From Candidatus Omnitrophota bacterium (lineage in GTDB: Bacteria; Omnitrophota; Gorgyraeia; Tantalellales; Tantalellaceae), in NCBI GenBank assembly GCA_030617085.1, contig JAUWWB010000021.1, forward strand, positions 1 to 10,261: 10,261 bases of DNA, in the 5' to 3' direction. Below, piece by piece: positions 6,104 through 10,261 of this stretch. A model generated the notes under the pieces. The model did no database searches. It saw only the letters and a program-made list of their open reading frames with translations, and had not been told where the DNA came from. The position numbers and the translations under genes are program-made. The number at the start of each line of letters is the position of its first letter. Position 1 is the first letter of the stretch.

Positions 6104-6180
6104 GGGCGGTTAGCTCAGATGGTTAGAGCGCCACGTTGACATCGTGGAGGTCACTGGTTCGATCCCAGTATCGCCCACCA
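6104..6180 (+). tRNA. tRNA-Val (anticodon GAC)
   Basis: A 77-nt gene with encoded CCA. Acceptor GGGCGGT (6104-6110) pairs with ATCGCCC (6170-6176) with one G-U pair; discriminator A6177. D stem GCTC/GAGC, anticodon stem CCACG/CGTGG around the loop TTGACAT with GAC at 6138-6140, T stem ACTGG/CCAGT and the standard T loop TTCGATC. It ends only 22 bp before the thrS start codon, so it is probably co-transcribed with thrS. Confidence 0.96.
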
Positions 6181-6202
6181 CTCGATAATCAACAGATAAA
6201 CA

Positions 6203-7969
6203 ATGGCAAAGAAACTGGGTGAAAGGTTGGAGAGGGTGCGGCATAGCGCGGCGCATGTGATGGCGGACGCGGTTAGAAGGCTGTATCCGGAGGTGAAGCT
6301 CGCTATAGGGCCGGCTATCGCGGAAGGGTTTTATTATGACTTTGACTTCTCGGAATGTGAGATGCACCCCGGGAAGCGCTATCACGGTCATTTCCTGACG
6401 CCGGAAGACCTTCCGAAAATAGAAAAGGAGATGGCCCGGATAATAGAAGAGGACCTTTCCTTCGAGAAGAAGAGCGTTACGAAAAGGAAAGCCCGGGAGA
6501 TATTCGCGGAGGAGGAAGAGACATACAAACTTGAGCTTTTGGAAGACCTGGAAGAAGGCGGGGTCACTCTATATAAGCACGGCGGTTTCATCGACCTTTG
6601 CAAAGGTCCACACGTCGCGCGGACGGGCGAGATCGGCGCCTTCAGGCTGCTGTCAGTGGCCGGCGCGTACTGGAAGGGCGACGAAGCCAACCCGATGCTG
6701 CAGCGGATATACGGCACGGCGTTCGAGAGCAAGGAAGCCCTTGATGAATTTTTGACCCTGAGAGAGGAAGCGCAGAAAAGGGACCACAGAAAGCTGGGGA
6801 AAGAGCTGGACCTTTTCAGCTTTAACGACCTGGCAGGAGCGGGCCTTGTAACGTACCATCCGAAAGGAGCGATCTTCCGGTGGATAATCGCCGATTACAT
6901 AACGGCAAAGCATATCGAAAAAGGGTACCAGCTGGTATCGAGTCCTCATATACTCAAGAGTGATGTCTGGATAAAGTCGGGACATTACGAGCACTACAAG
7001 GAACACATGTACATCTTCGAGAGTGAGGGCCAGGAATTTGCCATTAAGCCCATGAACTGCCCGGGGCATATGCTCGTGTACGCCTCCAGGGTGAGAAGCT
7101 ACAGAGAGTTCCCGATAAGGTATTTCGAGCTGGGGAACGTTTACAGGCATGAAAAGTCCGGGGTGCTTCACGGGCTTCTGCGACTGAGGGGGTTTACGCA
7201 GGACGACGCCCACATATTCTGCCTGCGTGAACAGGCGGAGTCGGAGATTTTGGGCGTGATAGACTTTGTGGAAGAGACGCTGAAGGTCTTCGGCTTTGAA
7301 GAGTTCGAGGTGGAGCTCAGCACCCGCCCCGAAAAGTCCATAGGGACAGACGAGGACTGGGAAGAGGCCACTGCCGCGCTGAAAAACGCCCTGGACAGGA
7401 AAGGGCTCGAATACGAGATAAATGAGGGAGACGGGGCGTTTTACGGTCCGAAAATAGACATCAAACTCAAGGATGCCCTGGGAAGGGCCTGGCAGTGCGC
7501 GACGATCCAGTGCGATTTTGCTTTGCCCGAACGGTTCGACCTGAAATACACCGACCAGAACGGTGACGAGAAGCGCCCGATCGTGCTGCACCGCGTGATC
7601 CTGGGGAGTCTCGAACGGTTTATCGGGGCGCTGATCGAGCATTACGGGGGGGCGTTTCCCCTCTGGCTGGCCCCCGTCCAGGTAAAGGTCATCCCCATTA
7701 CGGAGGACCACATCGGGTACGGGAAGGACGTTGAACGGGAGCTGCGGAAGCTCGGTTTCCGGGTGGAGACGGATACCCGGAACGAGAAGATGCAGAAGAA
7801 GATAAGGGACGCAGAGCTCGCGAAGATACCTTACATGGCCGTTGTCGGAAAAAGGGAGATGGAAAACGGCACGGTTTCCGTCAGAAGCAGGAAGCACGGG
7901 AACGTGGGAACGCTGGAACGGGAGGACTTCGCCCGGCGGATGCGGGCGGAAGTCGACAGCAGGGAGTAG
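6203..7969 (+). CDS. thrS: Threonyl-tRNA synthetase lacking the N-terminal TGS domain
   Basis: Charges tRNA-Thr and removes mischarged serine. The 588 residues start directly in the editing domain, with HSAAH (14-18) and DLCKGPH (131-137; Cys133 and His137), the editing-site residues known from E. coli ThrRS. The class II catalytic domain follows: MNCPGHM (284-290), motif 2 around YRHEKSGVLHGLLRLRGFT (314-332), and VLHRVILGSLERF (461-473). The three zinc ligands are present as Cys286, His337 and His463, with the same spacing as E. coli Cys334, His385 and His511. The anticodon-binding domain begins near LAPVQVKVIPI (489-499). The TGS domain (E. coli residues 1 to about 60) is absent, and the tRNA-Val gene ends 22 bp upstream, so it cannot have been missed by choosing a late start. 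No Shine-Dalgarno sequence is visible before ATG 6203. An insertion of about 10 residues lies near 50-63. Confidence 0.97.
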   Translation: MAKKLGERLERVRHSAAHVMADAVRRLYPEVKLAIGPAIAEGFYYDFDFSECEMHPGKRYHGHFLTPEDLPKIEKEMARIIEEDLSFEKKSVTKRKAREIFAEEEETYKLELLEDLEEGGVTLYKHGGFIDLCKGPHVARTGEIGAFRLLSVAGAYWKGDEANPMLQRIYGTAFESKEALDEFLTLREEAQKRDHRKLGKELDLFSFNDLAGAGLVTYHPKGAIFRWIIADYITAKHIEKGYQLVSSPHILKSDVWIKSGHYEHYKEHMYIFESEGQEFAIKPMNCPGHMLVYASRVRSYREFPIRYFELGNVYRHEKSGVLHGLLRLRGFTQDDAHIFCLREQAESEILGVIDFVEETLKVFGFEEFEVELSTRPEKSIGTDEDWEEATAALKNALDRKGLEYEINEGDGAFYGPKIDIKLKDALGRAWQCATIQCDFALPERFDLKYTDQNGDEKRPIVLHRVILGSLERFIGALIEHYGGAFPLWLAPVQVKVIPITEDHIGYGKDVERELRKLGFRVETDTRNEKMQKKIRDAELAKIPYMAVVGKREMENGTVSVRSRKHGNVGTLEREDFARRMRAEVDSRE

Positions 7970-7970
7970 C

Positions 7971-7998
7971 TGGTGGATGGTTGATACACCATCCACCA
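7971..7998 (+). repeat. Perfect inverted repeat between thrS and infC
   Basis: TGGTGGATGG (7971-7980) pairs perfectly with CCATCCACCA (7989-7998), and T7981-A7988 extends the stem to 11 bp with a six-base loop. It starts one base after the thrS stop and ends about 25 bases before the infC start. The bases after it (TTAACCATTT) are not a proper T-tract, so it could be a weak terminator, an RNase processing point or a leader element of infC. The function is not determined by sequence. Confidence 0.7.
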
Positions 7999-8012
7999 TT
8001 AACCATTTAAAG

Positions 8013-8026
8013 AGGAGGCGAATATT
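8013..8026 (+). promoter_or_regulatory. infC ribosome binding site and AUU start codon
   Basis: AGGAGG (8013-8018) is followed after five bases by ATT (8024-8026), in frame with IF3. Upstream the frame closes at TAA 8000; between there and the conserved IF3 N-terminus there is no ATG, GTG or TTG. The first GTG (8117) would remove the conserved RVNRAIRVPKIQL segment. AUU is the known start of E. coli infC, where IF3 itself discriminates against it and so limits its own synthesis. The same feedback is inferred here. Confidence 0.88.
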
Positions 8027-8587
8027 TCTAACAGACCGGGATTTCAAAGGGGCCGCGGAAGAGCGTATGATCGCACGCGGGTCAACCGGGCGATACGGGT
8101 TCCGAAAATACAGCTGGTGGACGACGAGGGTAACCAGCTGGGGATCGTGGACACCAGTATGGGTCTTGAAAAAGCCACGGAAAAGGGCCTGGACCTTGTG
8201 GAAGTGGCGCCCAACACGGATCCGCCCGTATGTCGCATAATGGACTACAGCAAGTACAAGTACGAACAGGAGAAAAAGCAGAAGCTGGCCAAAAAGAAAC
8301 AGCATGCGACTCACATGAAGGAGGTCAGGTTCAAGCCGAAAATAGAAGAACACGATTACCAGGTCAAGCTGAAAAAGATAAAGAACTTTTTGAGCCACAA
8401 GGATAAAGTCCGTATTTTGCTGCGGTTCAGAGGGCGGGAAAACGTGCACAAGGAACTGGGGCTGCAGCTTCTGGAAAAGATAGCCAACGACGTGGCGGCC
8501 GTGGGCGAGATGGAATCGCGGCCAAAGGCAATGGGCAGGACAGTGGTGATGACACTGACTCCGAAGAGCGGAGAAACGCCGACATGA
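8024..8587 (+). CDS. infC: Translation initiation factor IF-3
   Basis: Binds the 30S subunit, prevents early 50S joining and checks the start codon and initiator tRNA. From the ATT start at 8024 the protein is 187 residues: a basic Arg/Gly-rich leader (1-18), the IF3-N domain with RVNRAIRVPKIQLVDDEG (19-36), VEVAPNTDPPVCRIMDYSKY (59-78), a lysine-rich linker (82-97), and the IF3-C domain with KEVRFKPKIEEHDYQVKL (99-116), RFRGREN and RPKAMGRTVVMTL (166-178). Length is close to E. coli (180 aa). It follows thrS by 54 bp and precedes rpmI and rplT, the classic order. The strong ribosome site with an AUU codon suggests autogenous control. The start assignment is well supported by domain completeness but is a non-standard codon that automatic annotation may miss, calling GTG 8117 instead. 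Confidence 0.95.
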   Translation: MSNRPGFQRGRGRAYDRTRVNRAIRVPKIQLVDDEGNQLGIVDTSMGLEKATEKGLDLVEVAPNTDPPVCRIMDYSKYKYEQEKKQKLAKKKQHATHMKEVRFKPKIEEHDYQVKLKKIKNFLSHKDKVRILLRFRGRENVHKELGLQLLEKIANDVAAVGEMESRPKAMGRTVVMTLTPKSGETPT

Positions 8588-8626
8588 AAAGGAGCGATCA
8601 CAATAGAAGGGGGATGAGAACATACG

Positions 8627-8821
8627 ATGCCGAAACTGAAAACGAAAAAAGGCGTTAAAAAACGTTTTAAACTGACGAAAACGGGTAAGGTAAAACGGGC
8701 GAAATCAAATAAAAGGCATATTCTTACCAAGAAGAACAGGAAGCGCAAGCGCACCCTGGCAAAATCGACGACGGTCGACAAGGCGTTCGAGAAAAAAGTG
8801 CGCAGCATGCTGGCCTGCTGA
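8627..8821 (+). CDS. rpmI: Large ribosomal subunit protein bL35
   Basis: Small basic protein of the 50S subunit. All 64 residues fit the family: MPKLKTKKGVKKRFKLT at the start, GKVKRAKSNKRHILTKK (20-36) and RKRTLAKST (40-48). Length is the usual 64-66. ATG 8627 is used; AAGGGGG (8608-8614) lies about 13 bases upstream, a rather long spacing. It sits 39 bp after infC and 38 bp before rplT. In E. coli and B. subtilis this operon is repressed by L20 binding its mRNA; I see no clear L20-binding structure in the short gaps here. Confidence 0.96.
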   Translation: MPKLKTKKGVKKRFKLTKTGKVKRAKSNKRHILTKKNRKRKRTLAKSTTVDKAFEKKVRSMLAC

Positions 8822-8859
8822 TGATACGTTCGACCCGATGAAGCGACGAAGGAGAAGAC

Positions 8860-9207
8860 ATGACCAAAGTTAAACACGCGGCAAGCTCGCTTAAGCGAAG
8901 AAAAAAGGTCCTCAAGGCCGTAAAAGGGCAGCGCGGCGCGCGGTCCAAGCTGCTGAGAACCGCGAAGGAAGCTGTCAGGAAAAGCATGATCTCCAACTAC
9001 ATAGACAGGAAGAGAAAGAAGAGCGACTTCCGTTCTCTCTGGATCTCCCGCATTACGGCGGCCTGTAAACAGGAGGACATTTCCTACAGCAAGTTCATCG
9101 CGGGCCTGAAAAAGGCCCGGATAGACCTTAACCGGAAGATCCTGGCCGATATCGCGGCAAACGACAGCAGCGGGTTTAAGGAGATCGTAAAAAAGGTAAA
9201 GGCATAA
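8860..9207 (+). CDS. rplT: Large ribosomal subunit protein bL20
   Basis: Early-assembly 23S rRNA-binding protein of the 50S subunit and, in well-studied bacteria, the translational repressor of its own operon. The 115 residues are of normal length and show the long basic N-terminal helix (KRRKKVLKAVKGQRGARSKL, 12-31), the central DRKRKKSDFRSLWISRI (49-65) and ISYSKFIAGLKKARIDLNRK (74-93) followed by LADIA. ATG 8860 is preceded by AAGGAGA (8849-8855) at good spacing. It closes the thrS-infC-rpmI-rplT block; pheS, a frequent next gene, does not follow. A potassium transporter gene begins 8 bp after the stop. Confidence 0.97.
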   Translation: MTKVKHAASSLKRRKKVLKAVKGQRGARSKLLRTAKEAVRKSMISNYIDRKRKKSDFRSLWISRITAACKQEDISYSKFIAGLKKARIDLNRKILADIAANDSSGFKEIVKKVKA

Positions 9208-9215
9208 GCGAACCC

Positions 9216-10261
9216 ATGCGAAGGCTGACCCCCCCGCAGTTGCTGATCCTGAGCTTTCTGAGCGCCATACTTGTCGGGACGATCGCCTTATATTCGCCCC
9301 TGGCCACGCATGGGGCGGACAGGATATCCCTGATAGACAGCCTTTTTACCGCGACCAGCGCTACATGCGTCACGGGCCTGGTGGTCAGAGATACCGCGGC
9401 CCGTTTTTCCACGTTCGGCAGATGGGTCGTTTTCACCCTGTTCCAGGCGGGTGGGCTCGGGATAATGACCTTTTCCACGCTGTTTGCCGTTTTGCTGGGA
9501 CGGAGGATCGGTTTCAGCGAGACGGACGTCATCAAGGGCACCCTGGACAGGCACAACATCATCGGCCTCAAGAAGCTAATCGCGTATATCCTTGGCATCA
9601 CGCTCGCGGCCGAAACCGCCGGAGCGGTTTCCTTGTTCCTGAGATGGAGGGCGATAACGGATTGGGGGGTCATGGAGACCGTGGAGAAAGCGGTCTTTCA
9701 TTCCGTTTCGGGATTCTGTAACGCGGGGTTCTCGCTTTTCCGCCACAGCCTCGTGCGGAGCGAAGCCGACCCGTATATCAACCTGACGATGATGGCGCTC
9801 ATATTCCTGGGGGGCATAGGGTTCATAGTCATCATGGATATGGCGGGGCTGTTTTTCAAGCGGGGCGCCCTCAGGAAGATAAGCCTTCAGTCGAGGGTCG
9901 CGCTGATCGTCTCGCTGACGCTGATCGCTCTCGGCGCGGTCCTGATATTCGCGTTTGAAAAAGATAATGTCATGCGCGCCATGACCTGGCCGCAGCGCCT
10001 GTGGGGGTCGGCCTTTCAGGCGGTGACCGCGAGGACCGCCGGGTTTAACACGCTGCCCATAGGAAGTCTTGCCGCGCCGACGCTGATGTGCCTGATATTC
10101 CTGATGTTCATCGGCGCCTCTCCGGGTTCTACGGGCGGAGGGATAAAGACCTGCACTTTCGCGGTGGTCGCGGCGACCGTTTTCAGCATGATGAAAAACA
10201 AGCGCCGCGTCATGCTTCTGGACCGTTCCGTTTCATGGCAGATCGTCAGGGAATCCCTGGC
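9216..10261 (+). CDS. Trk/Ktr-type potassium transporter membrane subunit, 3' end outside window
   Basis: Inner-membrane K+ (or Na+-coupled K+) uptake subunit of the TrkH/KtrB superfamily. 348 residues are visible and the frame is open to the window edge. Three of the four selectivity-filter loops can be read: TSATCVTGLVV (47-57), FHSVSGFCNAGFS (161-173) and FQAVTARTAGFNT (267-279), each with the key glycine; SPGSTGGGIKT (302-312) follows, and the fourth loop should lie beyond the end. Hydrophobic segments occur at about 8-27, 69-94, 121-141, 190-213, 228-247 and 289-301. The first loop (SATCVTGLVV) and compact N-terminus look more like KtrB than TrkH, so ktrB is the better guess, but I leave the symbol open. 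ATG 9216 lies 8 bp after rplT without a strong ribosome site. A cytoplasmic TrkA/KtrA partner would be expected downstream. Confidence 0.93.
   Translation, partial: MRRLTPPQLLILSFLSAILVGTIALYSPLATHGADRISLIDSLFTATSATCVTGLVVRDTAARFSTFGRWVVFTLFQAGGLGIMTFSTLFAVLLGRRIGFSETDVIKGTLDRHNIIGLKKLIAYILGITLAAETAGAVSLFLRWRAITDWGVMETVEKAVFHSVSGFCNAGFSLFRHSLVRSEADPYINLTMMALIFLGGIGFIVIMDMAGLFFKRGALRKISLQSRVALIVSLTLIALGAVLIFAFEKDNVMRAMTWPQRLWGSAFQAVTARTAGFNTLPIGSLAAPTLMCLIFLMFIGASPGSTGGGIKTCTFAVVAATVFSMMKNKRRVMLLDRSVSWQIVRESL

Noticed and set aside
5953..6202. A T-box or other riboswitch upstream of thrS
   Set aside because: The space is taken up by a GC hairpin, a promoter and tRNA-Val; there is no specifier-loop or antiterminator-like structure before thrS.
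6110..6391. Minus-strand open frame of 93 codons
   Set aside because: Contains GDTGIEPVTST, the reverse translation of tRNA-Val, and runs into the thrS gene antisense.
8117..8119. GTG as the infC start
   Set aside because: It has no ribosome site at proper distance and would remove the conserved RVNRAIRVPKIQL part of IF3; ATT 8024 has AGGAGG five bases upstream.
6653..8623. Very long minus-strand open frame (656 codons)
   Set aside because: It is antisense to thrS and infC, whose families are certain; the product has no recognisable domain and arises from GC-rich codon bias.
8584..8658. Small open frame starting at ATG 8584 between infC and rpmI
   Set aside because: It overlaps the infC stop and the start of rpmI in another frame, and shows no conserved features.

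Overview
The window is about 10.3 kb of bacterial housekeeping chromosome. Every protein and tRNA gene I can support lies on the + strand, packed tightly, often with 1-8 bp overlaps. The DNA is fairly GC-rich, and Ile ATA and Arg AGG/AGA codons are common. I see no phage, transposon, CRISPR, rRNA or plasmid features. The short prepilin-like protein of the type common in the Planctomycetes-Verrucomicrobia-Omnitrophota group, the TGS-less threonyl-tRNA synthetase and the repeated CCCGCC/GGCGGG intergenic hairpins lead me to guess an uncultured member of that group, possibly Omnitrophota. This is inference, not proof.

Layout. (1) 1-1528: the 3' part of glmS (amino-sugar synthesis), then rsmI (16S rRNA 2'-O-methylation) in a form that stops before the usual C-terminal extension. 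(2) 1528-1734: GC-rich hairpins, then an AT-rich promoter region. (3) 1735-5641: an apparent operon ndk - yicC - gmk - rpoZ - coaC - coaB - prepilin-like gene, covering nucleotide metabolism, RNA processing, RNA polymerase omega and coenzyme A synthesis. coaC and coaB are separate overlapping genes rather than the usual fusion. (4) 5642-6202: tRNA-Cys(GCA), tRNA-Leu(UAA) and tRNA-Val(GAC), with two promoter regions and one more GC hairpin. (5) 6203-9207: thrS - infC - rpmI - rplT, the classic translation cluster; infC most likely starts at a rare AUU codon. (6) 9216-end: the 5' three quarters of a Trk/Ktr potassium transporter subunit, 8 bp after rplT.

How the genes fit together: the second and third blocks serve growth (GDP/GTP supply, transcription, CoA, tRNA charging, translation initiation, 50S assembly). 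The oddities are local: AUU start of infC, loss of the ThrRS TGS domain, an unusual tRNA-Cys elbow, the split CoaBC, and a prepilin gene and a potassium transporter attached to housekeeping operons. I found no wholly new multi-gene system.
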